Shown piece after piece: positions 1 to 7,324 of a stretch of DNA of 32,947 nt. Where the stretch lies: positions 263,031 through 295,977 of the forward strand of contig NZ_GL883084.1 of NCBI RefSeq assembly GCF_000204035.1, in the 5' to 3' direction. A program made the translations under genes and the position numbers. How positions within the stretch are numbered: position 1 is the first letter of the stretch; every line of letters begins with the position of its first letter. This DNA comes from Brevundimonas diminuta ATCC 11568. Lineage in GTDB: Bacteria > Pseudomonadota > Alphaproteobacteria > Caulobacterales > Caulobacteraceae. Below the pieces are notes generated by a model. The model was not told the DNA's origin and searched no databases. It saw nothing but the letters and a program-made list of their open reading frames with translations.

Positions 1-266
1 CCGTCCCTTGGTTGATCCTTCTGCGGCTCAATCAAAGAAGAGTAGGTCGGAGGACCGCTCCGATTGTAGAATCCGTCGCTCATCGACGGCATGCCGGCTG
101 AGCCGATCGAGAACTCGGCCTGATGAGACCGTTCTGGTCGTTTGCCGCGCGCGAGTTCCGCCATTACGGCGCTGGTCACTTCGACAAGCGCGGTGCCATA
201 GAGCGCGACCATAGCGTCGATCGCTTCAGCCGGAGTGCGCGAAATGGCAGTTCGGGATCTGGACAT
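1..266 (-). CDS. Unrecognised protein, N-terminal part only (runs off left edge)
   Basis: An open frame reads from an ATG at 266 down to the window edge without a stop, giving 88 residues of an incomplete protein. I do not recognise it. The N-terminal half is helix-like (for example AEAIDAMVALYGTALVEV), followed by a Ser/Gly/Pro-rich stretch. The composition looks more protein-like than the Arg-rich plus-strand frames over the same bases. No good Shine-Dalgarno is visible ahead of the ATG, but an 11-bp palindrome (AGGTTGTACCT, 272-282) lies just upstream. The gene is supported only by frame quality, so the call is tentative. Confidence 0.35.
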   Translation of the reverse strand, partial: MSRSRTAISRTPAEAIDAMVALYGTALVEVTSAVMAELARGKRPERSHQAEFSIGSAGMPSMSDGFYNRSGPPTYSSLIEPQKDQPRD

Positions 267-602
267 CGGGTAGGTTGTACCTTGATAGGCGCTCCGATCA
301 CGCCGCTATATATATCTTGGCCCGGCTTCGGGGCCGCGCCGGATGATTGCGCTGGAAAGCCCAAGCCAGGTCCGGTGGCCGAGGCTGACCATATTTGGGC
401 CGCCCTCGTCTCCATTTCGAATGGGCTGGCATGCCCGGCGAATGGCGATTTTTCTTTACCGTCCTTCAGCCATAGCCGCAGCCGTTCGAGGTGCCAAAAG
501 CACCACCCCTGAATTTATGTGGAACAACCAGAACAAAAGGAGCCCTAAAGGCTTGCCTTGAACGCTGTCTGCATCACATTGATAGGCCACACAGGAGCTG
601 CC
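267..602. other. Intergenic stretch before the TIR operon
   Basis: No convincing gene is seen; the short plus-strand frames here are Arg/Pro/Ser-rich and match nothing I know. It contains the perfect 11-bp palindrome AGGTTGTACCT at 272-282 and an AT-rich tract (TATATATAT near 305-315) that is unusual for this GC-rich window and could be part of a promoter. The ribosome-binding site of the TIR gene (AGGAG, 593-597) is at its right end. Confidence 0.4.
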
Positions 603-1568
603 TTGCCGAGCGTATTCTTCTCATACTCGCATGCGGACGAAGGGTTGAGGGATCAGCTCGAAAAGCAGCTCGCCATGCTCAAGCGGCAAGGCGTGATCGA
701 GACCTGGCACGACCGCCGGATCGGCGCGGGCGAAGACATCGACCATGCCATCGACGATCACATCAACAGCGATGAGATTATCCTGCTTCTCGTCAGCCCG
801 GACTTCATCGCATCTGACTACTGCTACGAGATCGAGATGAAGCGGGGGCTGGAGCGCCACGCGGCAGGCAAAGCCGTCGTAATTCCGGTGATCCTCCGCG
901 CTTGCGACTGGCACCACGCGCCTTTTGGAAAGCTCAACGCCACCCCTCGCGACGGTAAGCCAGTTACCCAATGGCCGGATACCGACGAAGCCTTCCTCCA
1001 GGTGGCCAAAGCAGTTCGTCGGGCGGTCGAAAGCCTCTCGAAGAAGACGAGCACGCCAGCAGCTCAACCTCGTGTTCCAGCAGTTCCATTCGATGCGCCC
1101 ACCGTTGAAGCCGGGCCTCGTTCGAGCAATCTCCGGCTGGCGAAAACCTTCACCCAACGCGACAAAGACCAGTTCCAGGCTGAGGCGTTCGATTTCATCG
1201 CCCGCTTCTTCCAGAACTCCCTAGCCGAGTTAGGTGAGCGAAACTCAGGCATCGAAGGATCATTCCGCTTTTTGGATGCGAACCGTTTCTTCGCGACGAT
1301 CTACAAGAACGGAAAGGATGTGGCCCGCTGCACCATTTACATGGGGGGCGGCGCGTTCGGTGGAGGTATCAACTACGTTCAAGGCCACGCCTCAGATAGC
1401 AATTCCCTGAACGAGGCGCTCTCCATTCAAGCTGATGACCAAGCCATGTACCTCCGCCCGATGGGAATGGCTTTCATGGCCGGCGAGCGCGATCCGAAAC
1501 TGTCGCTTGAAGGCGGCGCTGAGTTCTTCTGGGACATGCTGATCCGTCCCCTACAACAAGGCTGGTGA
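603..1568 (+). CDS. TIR-domain protein, probable NAD-consuming defence effector
   Basis: A 321-residue cytosolic protein. Residues 1-80 begin with PSVFFSYSHADEG and continue through GAGEDI and LLLVSPDFIASDYC to an EIEM segment, the usual layout of a bacterial TIR (TIR_2) domain. Glu76 or Glu78 would be the catalytic glutamate used by NAD-cleaving TIR proteins. The domain ends near residue 145. A low-complexity Ala/Pro linker follows (about 150-180), then a C-terminal domain of about 140 residues that I do not recognise (motif MGGGAFGGGINYV), possibly a sensor or oligomerisation part. I chose the TTG at 603: AGGAG sits 5 bases upstream and the protein then starts exactly at the first TIR strand. 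Another TTG at 558 would add 15 residues with a poorly spaced site. The next gene starts one base after the stop. Antiphage function is inferred from the family. Confidence 0.85.
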   Translation: MPSVFFSYSHADEGLRDQLEKQLAMLKRQGVIETWHDRRIGAGEDIDHAIDDHINSDEIILLLVSPDFIASDYCYEIEMKRGLERHAAGKAVVIPVILRACDWHHAPFGKLNATPRDGKPVTQWPDTDEAFLQVAKAVRRAVESLSKKTSTPAAQPRVPAVPFDAPTVEAGPRSSNLRLAKTFTQRDKDQFQAEAFDFIARFFQNSLAELGERNSGIEGSFRFLDANRFFATIYKNGKDVARCTIYMGGGAFGGGINYVQGHASDSNSLNEALSIQADDQAMYLRPMGMAFMAGERDPKLSLEGGAEFFWDMLIRPLQQGW

Positions 1569-1569
1569 G

Positions 1570-2043
1570 ATGCTGTCGCCCGAAGAATTTACCGTCGGAA
1601 ACGTCGAGGAGGCACCTCCGGGAAGCATCGTGTTGCCTCGGGGAAAATACGAGTCAGTCGTATTGATCTGCGAAGGCGACGAGGAACCAGTGGCGGTGTT
1701 CCTCGGGGCAGAGGGCGGGTTTCGATTTTTCCCGGCGATAGGGACGGATCGTTGGGGAGGTATGATCGTCCCGGATGTCCGCATCGAGGTCGATGAGACA
1801 AGCCTCTACAATCCCGAAACGCATGGCATTCATCCGGGGATTATAGTGAGAGAAGGGACCAAACTCTTCATCCGGGGCACGGGGCAGGACACCTTTGGAC
1901 GTTCGTCGCCAGTCACCGTGAAGTCAGGACTTCCCGAGGGGAGCGGGGGTGCCGCCTTCACTAGATGGCAGGTCGTAGTCGGGCGAGGCGACGAAAAGCG
2001 GGCTCTTTACAAGGTTGATCTAGGCGACCCACCCAAAGAGTGA
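1570..2043 (+). CDS. Unrecognised 157-residue protein encoded with the TIR gene
   Basis: The protein has 157 residues, no signal peptide and no membrane segment. It is rich in Gly, Val and acidic residues and looks mainly beta-stranded (stretches such as YESVVLICEGDEEPVAVFL and RWQVVVGRGDEKRALYKVDL). I recognise no domain or catalytic motif. The ATG follows the TIR stop after a single base, so the two are surely co-transcribed and probably translationally coupled. The obvious hypothesis is a partner of the TIR protein: a regulator, a trigger sensor or an inhibitor that keeps the NADase off. That rests on gene order alone. Confidence 0.75.
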   Translation: MLSPEEFTVGNVEEAPPGSIVLPRGKYESVVLICEGDEEPVAVFLGAEGGFRFFPAIGTDRWGGMIVPDVRIEVDETSLYNPETHGIHPGIIVREGTKLFIRGTGQDTFGRSSPVTVKSGLPEGSGGAAFTRWQVVVGRGDEKRALYKVDLGDPPKE

Positions 2044-2378
2044 ACCTCAACATGCCGTCGCTCAAACCTGCGAACTAGCTCGGTCGCACTGATCAATGCT
2101 GATCCAGCGGCTTCAAGCCGCCTAGCCCACGAGGACCAAATAGTTCTCAGGATCATCCGCAGCGGCGCGCCATTTCCTCCGCAAGATCAGTGACTTGTGC
2201 CCTTCAGGGGCGGGGAAGCGCCTCCTCCGCTCGCCTGTAAAATGTGTCTCTGCCTGACAGAGCGCATTGCAAGATCAGTGGATTTTCTCCGGAATCAGTC
2301 TGGGGCTCTCTATTCGCGAGTCGACCGATTCCGCCTCGGAACGGCGGCAGCGCGTGTCATCGACGATCAGCCAGTGTG
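2044..2378. other. Intergenic stretch between convergent TIR and efflux operons
   Basis: No gene is supported. It contains a short palindrome (GCGGCTTCAAGCCGC, 2106-2120) that could fold as a weak hairpin after the TIR operon but has no T-tract. A 12-base direct repeat GCAAGATCAGTG lies at 2181-2192 and 2269-2280, and a small CTCTG/CAGAG hairpin near 2250-2264. No clear intrinsic terminator is seen for either operon. Confidence 0.4.
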
Positions 2379-3752
2379 TCACGAGGCAGGCAGTTGCTCC
2401 GTCCACCCTCCCCCTAGGGCTTGGTATAGAGCGACGGCGTTCAGCAACCGGCTTTCCTGAAGCTGGACCAGACTGAGCTCGACATTGAACAAGCCTCGCT
2501 GTGCGTCGAGTTCCTCAAGATAGGACGCATAGCCCGCCCGGTAACGGTTGCGGGCGTGGAAAAGGGCGTTCTCCAAGGCCACCCACTGGGCCTGCGCCTC
2601 CTCCGCCTGCCGTTCGAGCCGGGTGACGCCTTCCAGAGCGTTCTCGACCTCAGAAAAAGCGCCCAGGACGACGCCGCGGTAGCTGAACGCCGCCTGATCT
2701 CGCCGGGCTTCAGCGGCCTCAGCGCCCGCGGCGAGGCGGCCGCCGTCGAACAGCGGCGCGAGAATGCTGCCGCCCAGACTCCAGACCGTGGTCGGGTCCA
2801 GGGACTCCACCAGGAGCTCGCCCAGCGATCCAGTCAATCGAACCTGTGGCAGGAGCGCGGCCTGGGCGGAAGCGAAACTGGCGTCGGTCGCGATCAACTG
2901 GGCCTCGGCCTGGGCGACATCTGGGCGTCGCGCCAGCAGGGCGGAGGGCAGGCCCGGTGAGGGAGCCGGCAGAACAAGCTCCTCCAGCCGTCCGCGCTCG
3001 ACCCGGCCCGGCATATCCCCGATCAGCAGGCGCAGGGCGTTTTCCTGACGGCGGATCGCCAATTCAAGAGCCGGGATTTGTCGAGCCGCGGCACGTTGTT
3101 CAGATTCGGCCTGGGTCAGCTCGAGTCGAGACGTCTGGCCGGCGTCGGCGCGCCTGGTGGCCAGACGAAGCGCCTCGTCACGGGAGGTCAGCGTGCTCCG
3201 CGCGATCTCAAGCTGCGCATCCAGCGACAGCAGGGTCACATAGGCGCGGGCTGTTGCTGACGCGACCGAGAGGGCCCGGGCGTCGCGCCCGAACTCGCTC
3301 GCCTGAAGCGACGCCCGGGCCGCCGCGTCGGCGTTGCGAACTCGGCCCCAGAGATCAACCTCATAGGCGACCTGCAACTGCACCTGGCCGGTCGCCGCTT
3401 CGGACGGTTGTCCCAAGGCGCTGAGCGTTCGCGCCTGCTGGGCGCCGCCGGAGCCGTCCAGCGTGGGAAACAGTCCCGCCCGCGCCTGATCGGCCAGGGC
3501 CTCGGCCTCGCGCACGCGCGCCTCGGCGACGGCGAGATCGATGTTGCGGACCAGCGCCGCATCGACGGCCGCGGTCAGCGCCGGGTCGCCAAACGCGCGC
3601 CACCAGCCGGGTTCGACCGCATGGTCGCCTGACGCGGCCGCCTGCCACGCCATCGGCGGGATCACTGACGCTGAGTCAGGATGAGGCGAGGGCGTCGTTG
3701 CGCAGGCGGACACGGCGAGCGCGCATGCGCCGATCATGAGGAGCCGACGCAT
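2379..3752 (-). CDS. Outer-membrane efflux channel lipoprotein (NodT/OprM family)
   Basis: A 457-residue TolC-like channel that would carry drugs through the outer membrane. The N-terminus MRRLLMIGACALAVSAC is a lipoprotein signal with the lipobox LAVSAC, so Cys17 would be lipidated. The mature protein has two repeated outer-membrane-factor halves (roughly 60-240 and 260-450) with long coiled helices (for example LARRPDVAQAEAQLIATDAS), typical of NodT family members in length and pattern. It is the last gene of the efflux operon: its ATG shares one base with the stop of the HlyD-type adaptor. It should dock with that adaptor and the MFS pump to span the envelope. The exported compound cannot be read from the sequence. 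Confidence 0.93.
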   Translation of the reverse strand: MRRLLMIGACALAVSACATTPSPHPDSASVIPPMAWQAAASGDHAVEPGWWRAFGDPALTAAVDAALVRNIDLAVAEARVREAEALADQARAGLFPTLDGSGGAQQARTLSALGQPSEAATGQVQLQVAYEVDLWGRVRNADAAARASLQASEFGRDARALSVASATARAYVTLLSLDAQLEIARSTLTSRDEALRLATRRADAGQTSRLELTQAESEQRAAARQIPALELAIRRQENALRLLIGDMPGRVERGRLEELVLPAPSPGLPSALLARRPDVAQAEAQLIATDASFASAQAALLPQVRLTGSLGELLVESLDPTTVWSLGGSILAPLFDGGRLAAGAEAAEARRDQAAFSYRGVVLGAFSEVENALEGVTRLERQAEEAQAQWVALENALFHARNRYRAGYASYLEELDAQRGLFNVELSLVQLQESRLLNAVALYQALGGGWTEQLPAS

Positions 3753-4900
3753 CAGCGGTTCTCCCGCGCCGGCGACGCCGTGTCCACGCGCGCCACGACG
3801 GACATGCCGGGACGCAGCTTGGCGAGGCCTTCCTGCCCTGCGTCCAACACGATGCGGACGGGCAAGCGCTGCGCGACCTTGGTGAAGTTGCCGGTGGCGT
3901 TCTGAGCGGGCAGGACGGCGAACTCCGAACCCGTCGCGGGCGAAATATTCTGGACGCGGCCGTTCAGGCGACGATCCCCGAGCGCGTCGACGGTGACGGT
4001 GGCGGCCTGACCTTCGATCATACGGCCCGCCTGGCGCTCCTTGAAGTTGGCGATGACCCAGAACTGGGGAGGCACCAGGGACACGAGCTGACTGCCGGCC
4101 GTTACATACTGCCCCCGCCGCGCGCCGACCTGTCCAAGCTGCCCCGCTTCGGGCGCGGTGATGATGGTGTTGGCAAGGTCGATCTCCGCCAGCCGGACGG
4201 CGGCGCGAGCGGCTTCGACGGCGGCCTCAAGCCCTTCGCGCGAAACGCCGACCGAAGTGACATCCTGACGGGCTACCTCGCGAACCGCTTCGGCCTGCCG
4301 CACCGCTGCGCGAGCGCTCTGCAGCGCCGCCTCGGTCTGGTCCCGCTCTCGCAGGGACACCGAGCCGTCCGCTGCGAGGTCGGCCACGCGCGCCATGTCC
4401 GCCTGGGCGCGTTGAAGCTGAGCGCGGGCCGAAGCCAGCTCGGCGTCGCGGGCTCCGACGGTCGCCTGTCGCGAGGCTCCGGTCTGGGCTGAATTCGCCA
4501 ACTGGGCTTGAGCGCCGGCCAGATTCGCTTTGGCCTGCTCCAGTCGCTGCCGATAGACGCGGTCGTCGATGCGGAACAGCGGCCGGCCCGCCTCGACAGA
4601 CTGGAAATCGCTCGCGACAACCTCGACGATGTAGCCGCTCACCTGCGGGGAAATAACCGTCACTTGGCCCCGGACATAGGCGTTGTCGGTCCGCTCGACG
4701 GACGACGAGAACGGGGGCAGCTTCCAGGCAAAGAGGATCAGCAACACCGCCGCGAGGGCGAGCACAGCCGTGATGATCGCGGCGCGCGGCGTGAAGCGGC
4801 GCTTCTTTGACGCCTCAGGAGCGACGGGAGCGGCGGTCAGATTCTCATCCTCGGGCTGTCGCGGCGTGGCGGCGGGCGAGGGGGGCGGTTGGTCGGTCAT
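3752..4900 (-). CDS. HlyD/EmrA-type periplasmic adaptor of MFS efflux pump
   Basis: A 382-residue membrane-fusion protein linking the inner-membrane pump to the outer channel. A cytoplasmic Pro-rich leader is followed by one transmembrane segment (about residues 37-57). Then come a lipoyl/barrel-sandwich half starting VERTDNAYVRGQVTVISPQVSGYI, a long Ala/Arg/Gln-rich coiled-coil hairpin (about 125-235), the returning lipoyl half (ITAPEAGQLGQVGARRGQYV) and a beta-barrel domain containing VIANFKERQ. The TDNAYVRG signature and the domain order match EmrA-like proteins. It lies 9 bases after the pump gene and overlaps the channel gene by one base, so the three are made together. Confidence 0.94.
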   Translation of the reverse strand: MTDQPPPSPAATPRQPEDENLTAAPVAPEASKKRRFTPRAAIITAVLALAAVLLILFAWKLPPFSSSVERTDNAYVRGQVTVISPQVSGYIVEVVASDFQSVEAGRPLFRIDDRVYRQRLEQAKANLAGAQAQLANSAQTGASRQATVGARDAELASARAQLQRAQADMARVADLAADGSVSLRERDQTEAALQSARAAVRQAEAVREVARQDVTSVGVSREGLEAAVEAARAAVRLAEIDLANTIITAPEAGQLGQVGARRGQYVTAGSQLVSLVPPQFWVIANFKERQAGRMIEGQAATVTVDALGDRRLNGRVQNISPATGSEFAVLPAQNATGNFTKVAQRLPVRIVLDAGQEGLAKLRPGMSVVARVDTASPARENR

Positions 4901-4909
4901 GGGTTTCCG

Positions 4910-6604
4910 TCAGATGGCGACGGCGCCAGAGGCGCTGTCACTAGTCGTGGCCGCCGAACGGGCTTTCAGGCCCTGATTGACGAACATGAGGATATTGAGG
5001 ACGAGGAGCGCGATGGCGCCCCAGGCGATGACGAGGAAGACGTCGTTGAAGGCGAGTATATTGGCCTGCTGGATCAGTTGCTGAGCGAGGGTCGAGACGC
5101 CCTGGGCCGAGCGCAGCGCGGGATCGGCGATGGTCGATCCGTAGGCCCCCGCATACATTTGCAGGGTCTGGGCCACTGCGGGATTGGAGGCCACCACGCC
5201 ATCCGCCAGATAGGCGGCGTGGTGCTGGGTGCGTATGGTCTGAAAGGTCGCGAGCGCCGCCCCGCCGGCCATGCCGCCCACCATCTGGGTCACGCCGAAC
5301 ATCATGGCGAAGGTGATGAGCGAGCCCAGACCGCGGGCCATGAGTTGGCCAAGCCCAAGAACCAGAGCCGATCCCATGAACAGTGCCCCGGCGAAGCCCA
5401 TGAGCCCTTGGCTCACGAAAAGACTGGCCGGGCGAGTGTCGGCCGTCGCCCCGGAATCCATGAAGGCGGCGACGCTGATCAGAACCAGCGACAGCAGAAA
5501 CTGCACCGGCAGCAATTTGTTGGAGATCATCAGGCTGAAGGCGCCGAAGAGCACGCCGGCCACCGCCGCGGCCAACACCACGGCGTAGAGGGTTTGGGTC
5601 TGATCTGCTCCCATGCCCACGACCTGCACAAGGCCGGTCACCCCGAAGGGCTGCTCGATCAGCAGCACTCTCGCCAGCATGATGGAAAGGGCGAAGTTGA
5701 GAAAACCGAAGCTGAAGACCCAGCGGGTGTCGATGATCGGATGGGCCCGGTAGTGCTCGTGAACCGCGCCGGCGGACAACAGGGCGACGCAGGCCGCCAG
5801 GGCCCAACCGACCCATGGCGCCTCGGTCCACCAGTCAACACGGCCCACAGCCGCCACCGCCACGAGCAAAGCGAGGCCCGAGCCCAACAGGACGATCGTG
5901 ATCGCATCCCGCCATTCGAAGACATGCACGCGAATGCCGGGCGGCAGCCGCAACATCTGCACCGCTGCAAGGCAGGCGAGGGCCAGGCCGCTCTGCAGCA
6001 GATACAGGCTTCGCCAGCCGCCGACGTCCAGGAGTTCGGGAGAAACGATCCAGACGATCGGCCCCGCCAGCTGAGTTGTGCCTAGCCCCAGCAATAGCGC
6101 CGGCAGCTTCAGCGTCGCCTTCGGCGGCAGACACTGCATCATGTACATTACGGCCAGGGAGCCCATGGCGGCCCCAGCCATGCCGCTGATCGCGCGCACC
6201 GCCAGAGCCCCGGCGTAGTCGCCGATGAAGAGGTGGCTGAGGGTGGCGACCGCATAGAGCGCCAGGAAAACCTTGGTGAACGACGTCAGGCCGAACTGCT
6301 GGCGATATTTGATCAGCAGCAAGTTCATCGAGATGTTGAACATCGCATAGACCGCGCCAAGCCAGGCGCCCTGCCGGACATCCAGGCCGAAGGCTCCCTG
6401 GATGGCCGGAAGGTTGGCGCTCAGCGCAGCGGTGCCCATACCCCCGGTGACGCCCAGCAGAAGGCCGGTGAGGCCGAAGGCCACCCGGGTTCGAGGCGGC
6501 ATATGTGGTGTCGATGGCGACCCTGGAATCATGGGGCGTTCGTGGGGCGCCCAGTCAGGCGTCTCGCCAATGGGATCGCCTATCCGGCGGCGACTGGAGG
6601 CCAT
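4910..6604 (-). CDS. MFS multidrug transporter, DHA2 (EmrB) family
   Basis: A 564-residue inner-membrane protein with about 14 hydrophobic segments, the number expected of DHA2 drug:proton antiporters. The first helices carry the usual TM1-TM2 pattern (ALSANLPAIQGAFGL followed by GAWLGAVYAMFNISMNLLLI). A C-terminal segment (FNDVFLVIAWGAIALLVLNILM) closes the bundle. It should drive proton-coupled export through the adaptor and channel encoded next. The ATG at 6604 shares its A with the TGA of the TetR gene, which favours this start by coupling. Internal ATGs at 6532 and 6502 would remove a hydrophilic leader of 24-34 residues but have no visible ribosome-binding site. Confidence 0.93.
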   Translation of the reverse strand: MASSRRRIGDPIGETPDWAPHERPMIPGSPSTPHMPPRTRVAFGLTGLLLGVTGGMGTAALSANLPAIQGAFGLDVRQGAWLGAVYAMFNISMNLLLIKYRQQFGLTSFTKVFLALYAVATLSHLFIGDYAGALAVRAISGMAGAAMGSLAVMYMMQCLPPKATLKLPALLLGLGTTQLAGPIVWIVSPELLDVGGWRSLYLLQSGLALACLAAVQMLRLPPGIRVHVFEWRDAITIVLLGSGLALLVAVAAVGRVDWWTEAPWVGWALAACVALLSAGAVHEHYRAHPIIDTRWVFSFGFLNFALSIMLARVLLIEQPFGVTGLVQVVGMGADQTQTLYAVVLAAAVAGVLFGAFSLMISNKLLPVQFLLSLVLISVAAFMDSGATADTRPASLFVSQGLMGFAGALFMGSALVLGLGQLMARGLGSLITFAMMFGVTQMVGGMAGGAALATFQTIRTQHHAAYLADGVVASNPAVAQTLQMYAGAYGSTIADPALRSAQGVSTLAQQLIQQANILAFNDVFLVIAWGAIALLVLNILMFVNQGLKARSAATTSDSASGAVAI

Positions 6605-7155
6605 CAGTTTTGCGTCCGGATGCCGTTCAGCACCAGGTCAATCGCGCGGTCTGCCGCCTGATCGTCTCCCGGAGCATGACGTGCAGCTCCGGCCACCATC
6701 CTAATGATTATGATCACGTCTTTCAGCGTCAGATCAGGTCGCACCCAACCGGCTCTAATCGCGTCAGCCAAAGGTTGCTCCAACGCGGACTCGATATCTC
6801 TCTGGCGTTGCCGAAGCTCCGGATTGTCGGGCGCGATCGCACGCCAGGCGTCGGCGAGCACCGCCGAACCACGGCTCGCAAGTCCCACCTCCTTGATCAT
6901 CGAGATCAGAGCGCCGTTCGGTCGATCGGAGCGAGGCGCCAGGAGCGGGGCGATCTCCCGATCAAACAGAGCCAGGAGCAGCGCTGTCCGGTCCGGAAAA
7001 TGGCGGTATAGTGTCGCCCGACCAACGCCGGCTGCTTCCACAACCGCATCGAGGGCGACGTCTACGCCGTGAGTGGCGAAGACCTTTGCGGCCGCATCCA
7101 TTAACGCAGCCCGGTGGCGGACTACATCGCTGCGCATCTGACGAATATGAGACAT
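6604..7155 (-). CDS. TetR-family repressor of the efflux operon
   Basis: A 183-residue transcription factor. Residues 13-60 form the TetR DNA-binding domain (ALMDAAAKVFATHGVDVALD, then VVEAAGVGRATLYRHFPDR); the C-terminal helical domain should bind the inducer. It is first in the operon and its stop overlaps the pump start by one base. A perfect inverted repeat (7145-7167) covers the start codon and promoter, so it probably represses itself and the whole pump until a ligand binds. An alternative start at Met7 (7137) would place the operator fully upstream; neither ATG has a clear Shine-Dalgarno. Confidence 0.93.
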   Translation of the reverse strand: MSHIRQMRSDVVRHRAALMDAAAKVFATHGVDVALDAVVEAAGVGRATLYRHFPDRTALLLALFDREIAPLLAPRSDRPNGALISMIKEVGLASRGSAVLADAWRAIAPDNPELRQRQRDIESALEQPLADAIRAGWVRPDLTLKDVIIIIRMVAGAARHAPGDDQAADRAIDLVLNGIRTQN

Positions 7156-7167
7156 CTAGTCTCATAT
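7145..7167. promoter_or_regulatory. Palindromic TetR operator over the repressor start
   Basis: Two perfect 9-base arms, ATATGAGAC and GTCTCATAT, are separated by 5 bases. The palindrome overlaps the ATG at 7155 and the proposed -10 element, a standard place for a TetR autoregulatory site. The symmetry is directly visible; assignment to this TetR protein is inferred from position. Confidence 0.75.
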
Positions 7168-7191
7168 GGACGAATGTGTCCGTTTGGTCAA
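7163..7191 (-). promoter_or_regulatory. Candidate promoter of the efflux operon
   Basis: On the minus strand TTGACC (7191-7186) and CATATG (7168-7163) are spaced by 17 bases, a reasonable -35/-10 pair. Transcription would begin about 7 bases further on, at or next to the ATG at 7155, so the mRNA may be leaderless, which agrees with the missing Shine-Dalgarno. A second imperfect repeat GGAC/GTCC lies in the spacer. Confidence 0.5.
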
Positions 7192-7220
7192 TAAGTGCTT
7201 CGGTGACGGGACATGCCTCT

Positions 7221-7246
7221 TCAACGCCGTTCCGCCATGGCGTTGA
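7221..7246. repeat. Inverted repeat between efflux repressor and patatin gene
   Basis: Arms TCAACGCC and GGCGTTGA (8 bases each) are separated by 10 bases. It lies in the divergent intergenic region, about 80 bases before the patatin-like gene, and could be an operator or a leader hairpin. Confidence 0.45.
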
Positions 7247-7324
7247 TGCGCTGTCTGCAAGCGACACCGCGGCAGTTATGCGGTTGAGCCAGTGGCTGAA
7301 GTGAGTTTGACTGGGAGGATGAAC

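Noticed and set aside
8-561. Three short plus-strand frames (8-214, 123-512, 343-561)
   Set aside because: They are Arg/Ser/Pro-rich, overlap each other, lack ribosome-binding sites and resemble no family; the minus-strand frame from 266 is more protein-like.
2197-2476. Two overlapping plus-strand frames in the gap after the TIR operon
   Set aside because: They extend into the antisense of the outer-membrane channel gene and have no motif or start signal.
4889-6085. Plus-strand 398-residue open frame
   Set aside because: It is the mirror of the MFS transporter gene on the opposite strand; it is His/Gly/Gln-rich with no motif, a common effect of high GC content.
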